A stretch of DNA of 64,000 bases from Paenibacillus illinoisensis NBRC 15959 (GTDB lineage Bacteria; Bacillota; Bacilli; Paenibacillales; Paenibacillaceae). The stretch lies in contig NZ_BIME01000011.1 in NCBI RefSeq assembly GCF_004000925.1, positions 1-64,000 of the forward strand. The letters are read 5' to 3'. Below the pieces are notes generated by a model, which ran no database searches, was not told where the DNA came from, and was given only the letters and a program-made list of their open reading frames with translations. A program made the translations under genes and the position numbers. Each line of letters starts with the position of its first letter. Within the stretch, counting starts at the first letter, position 1. Shown here piece after piece: positions 23,730 to 33,029 of this stretch.

Positions 23730-24743
23730 TTAATAGACAAATTTGCGCTGTGCCCAATAACTGAACAAAAAGATGGACACCTCCGTCAGCACTTTGGCCG
23801 CGATGAGGGGGATAATCAGTTTTTCGTTATAGAAGTATAGCAGTCCGTAATTTAATAGCAGTACCAGAATGACCAATGAAAAGTATTTCGGTAATGACTG
23901 GCGCACCTTGGACGTTTTCCCGGCTGAAAATACATATTTCCGATTGATCGTATAGTTGAAGATGGAGCTGCATAATCTCGCTGTAACGACCGATAGAAAC
24001 AGATTATGGGTGAAGTACTGAATAACGAACAGCAGTCCAAAATCGATCAGCGCGGACAGTACCGATGATGTACTGAACATGAGAATCGGCATATAAATGC
24101 GGAACGAGTCTACCAGCGGGCGAAAATGAGAGGATTGGTTATGATCCAGATATACCGTGTCAATAAACTCCTCGGTGATTTCGTATCCCTCTTTACGTGC
24201 AGTTAATAACATGTTCATCTCATACTCAAAACGATCACCCGGGATCTCACATAACCAGTCCAACATCGAATAGGGAAAACCACGCAGACCGGTCTGTGTG
24301 TCATATACTTTGGTCCCCGTTGTGAAAGAGAAGACCGCTCGTGTGACGGTATTACCGAAACGACTGCGTGCAGGAATCGTGCCGCTGAAGCGGCGGCTTC
24401 CGAGTACAATACCTGGTGCGGTTTGCTCCAGCAGTACATCGAAGATACGCCGGATATCATGCGGCAGATGCTGACCGTCACTGTCTGCACAGACGATCCC
24501 ACCTTGTGGTCCGAATTCTTTGATGTACTGGAATCCTGTCTTCAGTGCTCGTCCCTTGCCGAGATTCACCGGATGAGTCAGCACGGTGCATCCATACGCC
24601 TCAGCCGTCTCAAAAATCCCTCGGAATTCCTGCCCGCTGCCATCATCCACAATCACAATCGGCCCCAGTTGGAACGTCTGCAATTGCAAAATTAGATTTA
24701 ATAAACGCACATCCGGTTCGTAGGATGGAATTAATATGGTCAT
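23730..24743 (-). CDS. Family 2 glycosyltransferase fused to a GtrA-like membrane domain
   Basis: A 337-aa protein. Residues 1-215 form a GT-A domain of the dolichol-phosphate mannose synthase type (ILIPSYEPD, VDDGSG, CADSDGQH with the DxD-like site, GSRRFSG). The C-terminal 120 residues hold four hydrophobic helices of the GtrA/DPMS family. It probably transfers a sugar to undecaprenyl phosphate for cell-envelope or exopolysaccharide modification. It overlaps the phosphodiester glycosidase gene by ATGA. Confidence 0.87.
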   Translation of the reverse strand: MTILIPSYEPDVRLLNLILQLQTFQLGPIVIVDDGSGQEFRGIFETAEAYGCTVLTHPVNLGKGRALKTGFQYIKEFGPQGGIVCADSDGQHLPHDIRRIFDVLLEQTAPGIVLGSRRFSGTIPARSRFGNTVTRAVFSFTTGTKVYDTQTGLRGFPYSMLDWLCEIPGDRFEYEMNMLLTARKEGYEITEEFIDTVYLDHNQSSHFRPLVDSFRIYMPILMFSTSSVLSALIDFGLLFVIQYFTHNLFLSVVTARLCSSIFNYTINRKYVFSAGKTSKVRQSLPKYFSLVILVLLLNYGLLYFYNEKLIIPLIAAKVLTEVSIFLFSYWAQRKFVY

Positions 24744-25741
24744 GATGATTGTCCCTCCTTGAGGTAAAGGATGTCACTTACGCCGCGTTCCTGATTTCTG
24801 CCCAGAGGATTATTCACGACTCTGCCCATGAAATACATGGTGGATGAACCACCGCCGTCCAGGTTATAGGCCTCTGTTGCTCCCAGGCCCTTCATTACAT
24901 CCGCGAGCTCTGCCAGCGTCATTCCCCGGCTGTCATCCTGCCGTCCGTCCACGACAACAAATACATAATGATTCGGAGCAATCATGCCGATGGCCGTTCT
25001 CGGATTCGCATCCTGAATGGAACGATTACCGAAGTTGTTATCGATTTTTACACTGCTAAAATCACTTACGATCTCCCCGTCCTGAATCAAAATGGGTCCA
25101 AACGACAGCGTATTGGTTGCACCTTCGGCCAGCAGCTCCGAAGAGGAAACCTCCGTCTCGTTATACGTCTTCATCGTCCCGTCAGCAAACAGTGCCATCG
25201 CATCACGAACCGGATCATCCCGGTATACCGTACCGTTCCTAATAATTACGCCATCACTACGAAAACCATAGTAATCACCATTAATAGCGAAAATCGCGTT
25301 GTTCGCTGCAGCAATCTCTGAGGTGTTCTCCGTAATGTTGGTGCCGAAGCTATTATCCGCCAAAGCCGATTTCAGACTGCTTGCGTCCGTCATCTGCACA
25401 TCTGCAACGTAATACGTAATCTGATCTGCACCGGAGCCGGTCTGCACCTTCTCGATGCTCACCTGCATATCGTCACTGGAATAGTTCCAGTCATCTGAGG
25501 TTGCATTGACCTCTGCGGCTGCGTTTGACGCATCATTTGCACTGCTGCTAGTGGCCGAAGCGTTATCATCCGCCAAGACTACTTCCACATGCCGAATCAG
25601 ATAACGGTCAGCCAGACTGTAGACAATTCCGCCGATTCCAAGGATAACGACAAGCGTGGCAATCAGCCATTTACGCCTTTTATTCGGGATTGCTTTTCTA
25701 TGTGGATCTTTCGGATTGGGTTTATCATACATTCTCATCAT
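24740..25741 (-). CDS. Phosphodiester glycosidase (NAGPA-like), membrane anchored
   Basis: About 333 aa. A basic RRKW start leads into a single membrane helix (LIATLVVILGIGGIVYSLA), then a Ser/Ala linker and a C-terminal NAGPA domain with AINGDYYG, NPRTAIGM and the hallmark NLDGGGSST. Such enzymes remove GlcNAc or similar sugars from phosphodiesters, outside the membrane. The start at 25741 follows GAGGTGG; a TTG 84 bases upstream falls inside a terminator and is rejected. Coupled to the GT2 gene, suggesting a cell-surface glycan pathway. Confidence 0.85.
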   Translation of the reverse strand: MMRMYDKPNPKDPHRKAIPNKRRKWLIATLVVILGIGGIVYSLADRYLIRHVEVVLADDNASATSSSANDASNAAAEVNATSDDWNYSSDDMQVSIEKVQTGSGADQITYYVADVQMTDASSLKSALADNSFGTNITENTSEIAAANNAIFAINGDYYGFRSDGVIIRNGTVYRDDPVRDAMALFADGTMKTYNETEVSSSELLAEGATNTLSFGPILIQDGEIVSDFSSVKIDNNFGNRSIQDANPRTAIGMIAPNHYVFVVVDGRQDDSRGMTLAELADVMKGLGATEAYNLDGGGSSTMYFMGRVVNNPLGRNQERGVSDILYLKEGQSS

Positions 25742-25823
25742 TGAAGCCACCTCTTCATCATCTAAGTTCTTAAGGCCATGATAGGCGGGATAGCTTAAAT
25801 GAATCTGAAACCTATCCAAAGGC

Positions 25824-25869
25824 AAAAAAAGAAGGTCACCTCCTCCCTTTTAGGGGGCAGATAACCTTC
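25824..25869 (-). terminator. Terminator of the radical SAM gene
   Basis: Minus strand GAAGGT...ACCTTC outer stem with inner CCCCCT/AGGGAG pairing, followed by TTTTTTT. It separates the radical SAM gene from the phosphodiester glycosidase gene. The 25742-25978 gap otherwise shows no gene. Confidence 0.7.
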
Positions 25870-25978
25870 ACACGAATGGATACATTTATGAAAGACTTCG
25901 AAATAAGATTGGCATAAACAAGAATGGGACCAGACTCCTTTCAATCATGAGACCCGATAGGTTCCCTCCTGTCTTCAC

Positions 25979-26941
25979 CTACTCACCTGCAAATAGTGCA
26001 TCGTACGCAGGACATGGCCGCTTCTCCAGGAAATCTGCTAATGCGGGCGGCTGCTTGGCATAAATTCCGTTCAATGGTGTTCCATGGTAGATGTTGCCGA
26101 TCACAACCGGATGACACAGCTCACAGATAAGAATATCTCCGTTGCCATGCAAATGCAGCTGCTTCGTTCCGTCCACACAATTGGAGAAATACACGCCTGG
26201 CTGCTCGTGTAGCTCCAACAAATCAGCAAAGCGATCCATACAGGTGAAGTATAAGGTGGTGTCTTCCTGCTTGGTTTCAATCAGCTCATTTACGGATCGA
26301 ACGAGCGATTCCCTGGAAACAATGCTGCTCCAATCGCTGTGGGACATCATGATACTGTTCTGAATCTCGTGAATCCGTACACCAAGATCATAGACCTTTT
26401 GGCTAATGGCCAGCATATTCGACTGTGTTCCCTCAAACAGCAGGGTTTCCAGCACTGTCTCCAGCCCAGCTTCCGTACACAACCGGATATTCCGCTCCAG
26501 CCTCTCATACATGCGGGGATGCACACGATAATAGGTGGAATAGGCATTCGCATCGGTATAGTTGAACGAAATATGAATATTGGACAACCCTGCATCACGC
26601 AACGCATGAATTCGCTCTTCCGTCAGTAAACTAGCATTTGTATTCAATTGCGTATCGATTCCATGAGCTGCACAATACGTAACAATATCCAGACAATCCT
26701 GATACTTGAGTGTTACTTCTCCCCCGGACAAACGCACGCGTTTCAACCTTGGGAGCTCACCGATGATCCGAATAACTTCCTGTGCATCAATACATTGTCC
26801 ATCATCCCGGTTATAGGCACAGCAATAGTCACACTTGAAATTGCAATTGGAAGTCACCCCGACTTCCAGCCCTTCCAGTTCGTATAACCCGGGCGTTTCC
26901 AGCTCGAGTGATTTATATCTGTTTTTTGCGGTCAATTCCAT
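25979..26941 (-). CDS. Radical SAM protein with C-terminal cysteine cluster
   Basis: About 320 aa. The [4Fe-4S] motif C-x3-C-x2-C is in SNCNFKCDYC, then the GGE motif (RLSGGEVTL) and a TIM-barrel fold follow. A C-terminal segment with SNCVDGTKQLHLHG and ICELCHPV resembles a SPASM/twitch auxiliary cluster. The start at 26941 follows AGGAGG, so 75 upstream residues are excluded. No precursor peptide or obvious partner gene is next to it. Likely a peptide- or small-molecule-modifying enzyme, substrate unknown. Confidence 0.83.
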   Translation of the reverse strand: MELTAKNRYKSLELETPGLYELEGLEVGVTSNCNFKCDYCCAYNRDDGQCIDAQEVIRIIGELPRLKRVRLSGGEVTLKYQDCLDIVTYCAAHGIDTQLNTNASLLTEERIHALRDAGLSNIHISFNYTDANAYSTYYRVHPRMYERLERNIRLCTEAGLETVLETLLFEGTQSNMLAISQKVYDLGVRIHEIQNSIMMSHSDWSSIVSRESLVRSVNELIETKQEDTTLYFTCMDRFADLLELHEQPGVYFSNCVDGTKQLHLHGNGDILICELCHPVVIGNIYHGTPLNGIYAKQPPALADFLEKRPCPAYDALFAGE

Positions 26942-27039
26942 ATACCTCCTGGTTCCTTCATCCCATGTGATTACAACCTGGAGATTATAGCGGAAGCATG
27001 CAGGGTTCGGATATGACATTATGTACGCTAAGTACGATG

Positions 27040-27082
27040 AAAAATAAAATAAAACCCATCTCTCCGATGTTCGGGAGTGGGT
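27040..27082 (-). terminator. Terminator of the DUF1877 gene
   Basis: Minus strand ACCCA-CTC stem paired with GAG-TGGGT, followed by TTTATTTTATTTT. Lies 25 bases past the DUF1877 stop. Confidence 0.7.
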
Positions 27083-27104
27083 CAGATTCGTACAAACATT
27101 TAGA

Positions 27105-27581
27105 TTAGATAATATAAAATATGATGCCTTGCCCTTGGGAAGCTGCCTTTCGGTAGAACGCTGCAATGTTATCCAGATTCATTTTGAGATACTCCCAGAA
27201 TCCTTCTATGTCCTCCTCTGAGAAAAGCGGGTAAATCTTCTCTTTCACGAACGTTTCGCTTGTGTATTTTTTTCTGAGTTCCTCTGGTGTCAATGCATTA
27301 AGATAGGTAACAGCCTCTCTCACTTGCTCATCATGGAGATAGAACGCACCAAAATCCAAGAAATCAAGAAACTGGTCATCCAATAAAGGCACAACGTATC
27401 CTTCGGGAGGACTACCGTTGTCTATTTCGTTGCATAACAGGAAGTGAACTCCTTCCCAGGATCTATCGATATCCAGCCCTTCATAATCGTTCCGATTCAA
27501 CTCCTCAAATGACCGCTTTCCCTGTGAGAGTTCCAGGATCTCCTCCTGAGAAACCGCCATATACTGCCCGATGATTGCCAT
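27105..27581 (-). CDS. DUF1877 (YfbM-like) protein
   Basis: A 158-aa soluble protein with the family pattern: GQYMAVSQEEI at the start, then DIDRSWEGVHFLL near residue 38 and a run of acidic helices. YfbM-like proteins are common in polymorphic-toxin and mobile neighbourhoods, and their function is unknown. AAGGAGG precedes the ATG. It is preceded by a secreted-type hypothetical gene 13 bases upstream. Confidence 0.78.
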   Translation of the reverse strand: MAIIGQYMAVSQEEILELSQGKRSFEELNRNDYEGLDIDRSWEGVHFLLCNEIDNGSPPEGYVVPLLDDQFLDFLDFGAFYLHDEQVREAVTYLNALTPEELRKKYTSETFVKEKIYPLFSEEDIEGFWEYLKMNLDNIAAFYRKAASQGQGIIFYII

Positions 27582-27594
27582 CCTTGTTACCTCC

Positions 27595-28224
27595 TTACTC
27601 TATGTGATTCCATTCAGGATGGTATGCAAATTCATGCTCTGCAATCATCATAAATGACAAGCGTCCCTTCTGATCGAAAGCCATGGATAAGATCTTTACA
27701 TTTTCGTATCCACCTTCCAGAACGAGGTGATCGAATGATGTTATCGTGTTGTATTGTCCTTGTTTATTTTTCTCAAAAGCGTATGTGATACTGGTGACCT
27801 TTCCTTTTTTGGAATCCATAAAAGCTTTTCTTCCATATTGATGGATTACATCTTGATATGTACTGCCATAGCCTATTCCTCTTGGAGTTTTGAATTTTCG
27901 GGGGTTCATAGCTGTATCATAGATCATAATCCCGTCCACAATACCAGTTTTATAGTGGATGCTCACATTATTACGATACTCATATACGTTGGTATGAGCA
28001 TAATAATCCACGTAATTTCCTAGTTTTCGCTCAACCTCTTCTCGGGTATCACCGATTTTCACAGTAACATCCTTCGTTTTGTTTTGAATTTGAAACTCTG
28101 ATTCGGTAAAAACACCTGACGCAAGAGATTGATTTGAATCCAGTGAAATTTCATTGGATACTTCTGTGTTTGTGTTACTCAGTAAAGTGATTAATAAAAC
28201 AAAATATAGAATTCCTTTGCTCAA
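27595..28224 (-). CDS. Hypothetical exported protein
   Basis: A 209-aa protein with an N-terminal hydrophobic stretch (GILYFVLLITLL) likely to be a signal peptide or anchor. The body is beta-rich with IGDTREEVERKLGN and GYGSTYQDVIHQYG, repeats of a short pattern seen in SmpA/OmlA-like and YjgB-type extracellular domains. The TTG start follows GAGGG. Resembles Bacillus stalk-type exported proteins, but no family is certain. Confidence 0.62.
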   Translation of the reverse strand: MSKGILYFVLLITLLSNTNTEVSNEISLDSNQSLASGVFTESEFQIQNKTKDVTVKIGDTREEVERKLGNYVDYYAHTNVYEYRNNVSIHYKTGIVDGIMIYDTAMNPRKFKTPRGIGYGSTYQDVIHQYGRKAFMDSKKGKVTSITYAFEKNKQGQYNTITSFDHLVLEGGYENVKILSMAFDQKGRLSFMMIAEHEFAYHPEWNHIE

Positions 28225-28255
28225 CTATAACAACCCTCTCAAGCACGCTCATGTA

Positions 28256-28825
28256 CTATACCGAATGGATATCTTCTTTTAGAATGGCGTACATCTTCAA
28301 ATCCCGAAGCTCATTTTTTACCTTCATATAATTTCGCAAAATTCCCTCGAACTTCATGCCTACCTTCTCCATCACCTTGGCCGAACCTGTATTATCCACC
28401 ATGCATCTGGCTTGAATTCGTTCCAATCCTACTTCCTCGAATCCAAACTGAATGATCTTGCTCACTACTTCAGTCATGATGCCTTGATTCCAATACTGGT
28501 CGGACAACACATAGCCCAATTCTACTCTCATACTGTTGCTGTCACAGCCTAAATAATTGCAGCTGCCAATCAGCCTTTTGGACTGTTTATCCACAATTCC
28601 CCAGGGCCCGAGCTTGTCCGCCTCATAACGGTTCATGACAAAATCGATAAAGCCCTTGGTATCCTCCTTACTCTGATGAGCTTCCCACGTGGTGAATTCG
28701 GCAACGGCAGGAACCGAGCAATAGCTGTACATATCGTCCAGATCATCGTAGGTGAGAGGGCGAAGTAAGGTTCGTTCGGTTTCCAATACGGGAAATGGGT
28801 CAAAATATCTTTCAATCGTATTCAT
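28256..28825 (-). CDS. GNAT N-acetyltransferase, RimJ/RimL-like
   Basis: A 189-aa acetyltransferase of the RimJ/RimL type: ETERTLLRPLTYDDLDDMYSY start, LGYVLSDQYWNQGIMTEVV as motif A, and NTGSAKVMEKVGM as motif B. Relatives acetylate ribosomal protein N-termini or small molecules. GGGAGGG precedes the ATG. Confidence 0.87.
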   Translation of the reverse strand: MNTIERYFDPFPVLETERTLLRPLTYDDLDDMYSYCSVPAVAEFTTWEAHQSKEDTKGFIDFVMNRYEADKLGPWGIVDKQSKRLIGSCNYLGCDSNSMRVELGYVLSDQYWNQGIMTEVVSKIIQFGFEEVGLERIQARCMVDNTGSAKVMEKVGMKFEGILRNYMKVKNELRDLKMYAILKEDIHSV

Positions 28826-28904
28826 ACACGTCCCTCCCTAGAGTATTAGAATAAAGAAACATACTGAACTCGTTTAGATAATGTACGTTCTTTTAATATA
28901 AAAA

Positions 28905-29561
28905 TCATGGCCACAATCTGTGCTGCTTCCACTGCCCATCTTGCAGCTCGTACCGAATTCGTGTATGTTTTCGCCCCGAATCCCCCTGCCAAAACTCCAT
29001 TTCTCGAGCATTCACAGCATATAACCGCCAATGGGGCGTAACCATATCCGGTTCACGTTGAATCCGTTCTTTCTGAGCTTCAATGGAAGTATTCAATACT
29101 TCCTCGCTCTCCAATTCCTGACTCTGGCGCCCTGTCATGGCAACCGCTCTGGCTCCAGCCGAGCGTTTCCGGAAATCATCTGCTCCTGCTTCATTTCCCA
29201 TATCCGCAGCTGTACCCCTTATACGAACCTGCCTCCCGAGCGCAGGCCAATAAAATGTCAGTGCCACGTGCGGGTTTTCCTCCAACTGCATTCCTTTCCG
29301 ACTCTCGGAACTTGATGCAAAGTAAAACGCCTCATCAATAACATTTTTCAAAATCAATACGCGCGCATCCGGATAGCCATCTTGATCTACCGTTGAAATT
29401 GTCATGGCATGAGGTTCCTTCACATTGGTCTTGATTGCCCCTTGCAACCAATCCAAAAATAACTCCCCAGGACGATCCGGCAAATGATGGATGTCCCAAG
29501 GAGGGAAAGGCCCAGACAATGCATGCAAGCTCCGCAACAACTCATTCGTTTCACCGCTCAT
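28905..29561 (-). CDS. pdxH: Pyridoxamine 5'-phosphate oxidase
   Basis: About 218 aa. FMN-binding residues lie in PDARVLILKNVID and GRQVRIRGTA; the C-terminus has the PdxH signature (WRLYAVNAREMEFWQG, then HRLWP). It oxidises PNP or PMP to pyridoxal 5'-phosphate. The start at 29561 follows GGTGGGGG; seven upstream residues are excluded. The family normally ends in R-L-x-P as here, which sets it apart from general FMN-binding split-barrel proteins. Confidence 0.87.
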   Translation of the reverse strand: MSGETNELLRSLHALSGPFPPWDIHHLPDRPGELFLDWLQGAIKTNVKEPHAMTISTVDQDGYPDARVLILKNVIDEAFYFASSSESRKGMQLEENPHVALTFYWPALGRQVRIRGTAADMGNEAGADDFRKRSAGARAVAMTGRQSQELESEEVLNTSIEAQKERIQREPDMVTPHWRLYAVNAREMEFWQGDSGRKHTRIRYELQDGQWKQHRLWP

Positions 29562-29635
29562 ATGATCACCCCCACCTTCCAATTCATTCCATTGTATCGC
29601 AATTGTAGTTTACTGGAAACTCCTCTGAACCAAAT

Positions 29636-30250
29636 TCAATACAGATGGCTCACCATATTCATGCTGCTCAATCTCCAACCGTTCACACTCTTCTCAATCG
29701 TGTGCATACTGGTATGATCGATCGGATGAAAGCTGGATTTATTGCTCCATTCCCGCTTATCAAGCAGATAATAGAGGATATTAATCACTCCGCCGTGCGT
29801 AATCAACAGAACGTTGGACTTTATCTTTTGTTCCTCCATGTCTCTGCAGAGTGTATCGAAAGATGCACAGATTCTGTTATAAAAATTCCGTGGACTTTCT
29901 CCTCCTGGAAAAGGAGATTCCATTTCAAGAGCATTGAAATAAACTCCTGGGTAATTCTTTTCAGCCTCCTCATGGAGCATGCCCGCCAAATATCCATTAT
30001 TCATCTCTCGCCAATCTTTCACAAAGCTGCTCGGAATATTTAATTTCTGCTCAATCTCCCTTGCCGTCTGTACTGCACGAGGAAGATCACTACTAATAAT
30101 CGTATGGATATCATACTGCTCGGCATGATGATGCAGATAATTACCTAATTGTTCGGATTGAATGATCCCTTGTTCCGTAAGCCCTCGCCGGCTCCACCCA
30201 CCTCGATACCCTTCGTCATCCGCGCCGTGTCTTACTAGAAAGATCTTCAA
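29636..30250 (-). CDS. Histidine phosphatase family protein
   Basis: A 204-aa phosphatase with FLVRHGADDEG (R-H-G phospho-histidine motif) near residue 7 and LLITHGGVIN with the second histidine near residue 150. It resembles cobC/phosphoglycerate-mutase-type phosphatases. TTG start at 30250 after AGGAGG. Substrate unknown. Confidence 0.83.
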   Translation of the reverse strand: MKIFLVRHGADDEGYRGGWSRRGLTEQGIIQSEQLGNYLHHHAEQYDIHTIISSDLPRAVQTAREIEQKLNIPSSFVKDWREMNNGYLAGMLHEEAEKNYPGVYFNALEMESPFPGGESPRNFYNRICASFDTLCRDMEEQKIKSNVLLITHGGVINILYYLLDKREWSNKSSFHPIDHTSMHTIEKSVNGWRLSSMNMVSHLY

Positions 30251-30466
30251 GGCTATTCCTCCTTAACCTGTTCACGTTAAAATATTACGCCAGATTACTT
30301 TTCCTTGTTGGTTCAAGCTCTGCGACTTCCCTGAAGTTCATTACAAGTTCTACGCCTTCAACTCAGACTCTTGTCCCCTTGTATACTTCTTCTATAATTC
30401 TATGTAGAACGCTGTACCTACTACGGGAATGAACAGTATGGCCTGAATACCAAAGTGTTTGATTGA

Positions 30467-30747
30467 ATAGAAATTCAATTCGGGATTTTCTGTTCTGTTC
30501 AGAGTGTCCAGCTGACAGCGAATGGAACGATCTGGACTAGTTACTTTGACGAAGGCATATTCGGCAATTACGGATGGACCGATCCCCCAGGACGACTGAC
30601 GAAGGGGCAAAGATTGAATTGGTCAACGAAGCCAATAAACCATTGAAGCAGGCACGGCAGGATTTTCGCGAGCAGCGACTGCTCCTTAGTGAAGGGAATT
30701 TATTGTACCAGTTGACGATCGATGAATTGGTTTCCCGTCTGGATTAG
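30467..30747 (+). pseudogene. Rightward gene remnant, two frames
   Basis: Translating the plus strand gives QLTANGTIWTSYFDEGIFG and NYGWTDPPG, a recognisable protein-like stretch, then the frame fails. In another frame the text continues as GAKIELVNEANKPLKQARQD and ends EGNLLYQLTIDELVSRLD at 30747. No single ORF covers both. It is probably a decayed or fused pair of fragments. It explains why 30251-30768 has no leftward gene; nothing else is seen in that 518-bp gap. Confidence 0.45.
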
Positions 30748-30768
30748 TGGTCATTGGAGTGGAGAGGG

Positions 30769-31062
30769 TTATTTCGGAAAGGACAAACCCTCTTCGTCCA
30801 GTGCTTGTCTAAGTTTGGGTATCGCAGATGGGCCTATACCATGAAGCTTCAGGATCTCTTTCTCGGTATATCTCGAAAGTATAGCCAACGTTGTAATCCC
30901 CTCATTTTCTAAGGCACGTCTGGCAGGTGCAGACAATAAGGCCAGGAATCCTTCTTTCGGTTTACGTTCAGATTCGCAGATCGGACAAGTTGGGCAGTCA
31001 CTTTTTTTGTAATATGAATGTCCATGTTCACATGTTCTTAGTGTTCCTTTGTCGTTTGTCAT
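30769..31062 (-). CDS. Zinc-ribbon plus RNA polymerase alpha-CTD-like protein
   Basis: A 97-aa protein. Residues 10-32 (TCEHGHSYYKKSDCPTCPIC) carry Cys/His ligands of a small zinc ribbon. Residues about 40-95 (LLSAPARRALENEGITTLAI through LHGIGPSAIPKLRQAL) match the helix-hairpin-helix fold of the RpoA C-terminal domain. AAGGAGAG precedes the ATG. Family members of this shape are known but their target (DNA or protein) is not. Confidence 0.72.
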   Translation of the reverse strand: MTNDKGTLRTCEHGHSYYKKSDCPTCPICESERKPKEGFLALLSAPARRALENEGITTLAILSRYTEKEILKLHGIGPSAIPKLRQALDEEGLSFPK

Positions 31063-31083
31063 TTGGGATCTCTCCTTACCGAG

Positions 31084-32091
31084 TTACATACTCATCCAAT
31101 TCTCAACCTCTGGGATTATACGATCATATCGTTTTAAGTCCTCTATAGTACCTATAACTTGTGCTGTTCCCATTCGCTGTTCATCTTGATCTGTACATTC
31201 AATCCACAACGAACGTCTCAGGCTATATTCGAGCCAGTCTAACTTCCCAATAAAACCACTTTCCAAAACCATACGCCAGTCGGCACTTAAGCAGCTCACA
31301 CGTTTACGATATCCATTAATAAAGGTTAAAAATCTGTCTTTATCAACATTTCCAGTGTTGTCTACGGACCAATACATAGCTGTTTCCATCAAATCATGCA
31401 TGGGGTTGATGTAGCCTGCCGATTCCCAATCAATAATTATTGGGCTATTATGCTGCCACATCACATTCTTGGGCTCCAAATCCCTGTGACTAATCACTGT
31501 ATCTGAAGATAGGAGTTGCAATGATCTCTTTGCCCTAGCATTCCACTCATACAACTGTTGGATCGTTGAATCTAGAAGCTCATTCCATTCCAGACTCTCA
31601 TTTTTTCCTTTGTTCAGATAAAACGCCCAGTCTGTTTCTTTCGAAACATCCTTTGGTGGCCTTGCCATATCAAGTTGTGAAAAATCGATCTTATGCAAAT
31701 CCGCAAGAATCGTACCCATTTGATCACAATGCTCGTTAGTAACTTCATTATGTTCTAGACTTCGACCATCAATCCAATCGAATATAAGATAGAATTGATT
31801 ATCTATGTTATGGACCGAAGAGTTATTAATTCTTTTTGCTGGTTGTACAGGAACATGTTTATTCGCCATATTTGCTATTTTCTCTGAATATATATAATTT
31901 TGCATAGCTTCAGACCTATTCATAATCTGTGGATTCAATGCCTTAATTGCATATTTATTTCTTCTTGTCTCTATGACATACATTCGATGTAAGAGTCCAC
32001 CCGATATTGGTTTGGGTGTACTTATCAAGTCACCAAGATTTAATTGATCGCACACTTTCTCAAAATTCAGATTATACTGAATATCGCTCAT
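31084..32091 (-). CDS. APH-family phosphotransferase
   Basis: A 335-aa kinase-like protein with catalytic-loop motif ISHRDLEPKNVMW and the metal-binding motif IIIDWESAGY. The ATP-site lysine is in NKYAIKALN. It resembles aminoglycoside, choline or homoserine kinases. GGAAGG precedes the ATG. A second, distinct APH is at 2974. Confidence 0.83.
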   Translation of the reverse strand: MSDIQYNLNFEKVCDQLNLGDLISTPKPISGGLLHRMYVIETRRNKYAIKALNPQIMNRSEAMQNYIYSEKIANMANKHVPVQPAKRINNSSVHNIDNQFYLIFDWIDGRSLEHNEVTNEHCDQMGTILADLHKIDFSQLDMARPPKDVSKETDWAFYLNKGKNESLEWNELLDSTIQQLYEWNARAKRSLQLLSSDTVISHRDLEPKNVMWQHNSPIIIDWESAGYINPMHDLMETAMYWSVDNTGNVDKDRFLTFINGYRKRVSCLSADWRMVLESGFIGKLDWLEYSLRRSLWIECTDQDEQRMGTAQVIGTIEDLKRYDRIIPEVENWMSM

Positions 32092-32161
32092 AACGTTACA
32101 TACCTTCCGTTAATTATTGTTGTCTCACATGAGTATCTGTTAAAAATCAACGAACAAAGCG

Positions 32162-32896
32162 TTACCGTTCTACATGAACATATTTCTCCAACCACTCTTT
32201 TGCCTCTTGCAGCATCCCCAACGTTATTTGATGATTTACGCCTGCATACTCCACTAATTTAAGTGATGTTTGATTATCTTTTACAGACATGCGTTCCATA
32301 AAGTATCGCTGGCTTTCGATGGGAATGGTTGTATCTTCTTTTCCATGCAGCAAGAGGAATGCTTGGTCATTAGAATCGTTAATATTAAACAAAGGATCAT
32401 ATTTCCTGATATTTTCGGCTTCGATTGCAATCATCGGACTTCTACCGTCATGTTGACGAAAAATCTCCTCAGACCTTAACCAGGCACAAGAAGCATTCAT
32501 GATTACTGCAGACTTTACATTTGAATTTGTCGCACAAACTCCACCTGCTATAAATCCACCTGCCGAATTTCCAATAATGCCTACATGACGGTCTGTATTC
32601 AGGATATCTGCAACAATAGCGCTTGCCTCTTCAACCGCTTGAATCACGACTGACCAAAAGTGTTGTTGTAAAATAACGGTATCAAAGTACGCTAGATTAC
32701 CACGTTCACCGTGGTGAGGCAGCTCAGGAATGATTACTTTATATCCCCAATCCGAAATCATTGATCCAAAAAACAGATAGTCTCGTATAGTGGACCCCCA
32801 ACCATGATATAGGATGATTGTGCCTACAGGCGGTAAGTATGGATCTATCTGTAAGCAAGGCACTCCAGCAATCGTACATTCATTTATTATTCTCAT
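32162..32896 (-). CDS. Alpha/beta hydrolase
   Basis: A 244-aa hydrolase. The nucleophile elbow is GNSAGG near residue 112, with an N-terminal ILYHGWGST oxyanion region and a C-terminal histidine in AGVNHQITLG. The overall layout resembles serine esterases and dienelactone hydrolase-type proteins. GAGGG precedes the ATG. Substrate unknown. Confidence 0.82.
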   Translation of the reverse strand: MRIINECTIAGVPCLQIDPYLPPVGTIILYHGWGSTIRDYLFFGSMISDWGYKVIIPELPHHGERGNLAYFDTVILQQHFWSVVIQAVEEASAIVADILNTDRHVGIIGNSAGGFIAGGVCATNSNVKSAVIMNASCAWLRSEEIFRQHDGRSPMIAIEAENIRKYDPLFNINDSNDQAFLLLHGKEDTTIPIESQRYFMERMSVKDNQTSLKLVEYAGVNHQITLGMLQEAKEWLEKYVHVER

Positions 32897-33029
32897 AATC
32901 CCTCGCCATACTTAATTATTAGGATGAATTTATCGTTAACATGCCGTGAATTACTTTCCCACGCTAAGATCTAATATTTTCACTACTTCTGGTGTTTTTC
33001 TAGAATTGACATGATCATTTTTGTCCCCT

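Noticed and set aside
25742..25825. Extended TTG start of the phosphodiester glycosidase
   Set aside because: The TTG at 25825 lies within the terminator T-run; an SD before ATG 25741 fits better.
25979..26941. RiPP biosynthetic cluster
   Set aside because: The radical SAM protein suggested one, but no precursor-like small ORF or peptide transporter is adjacent.
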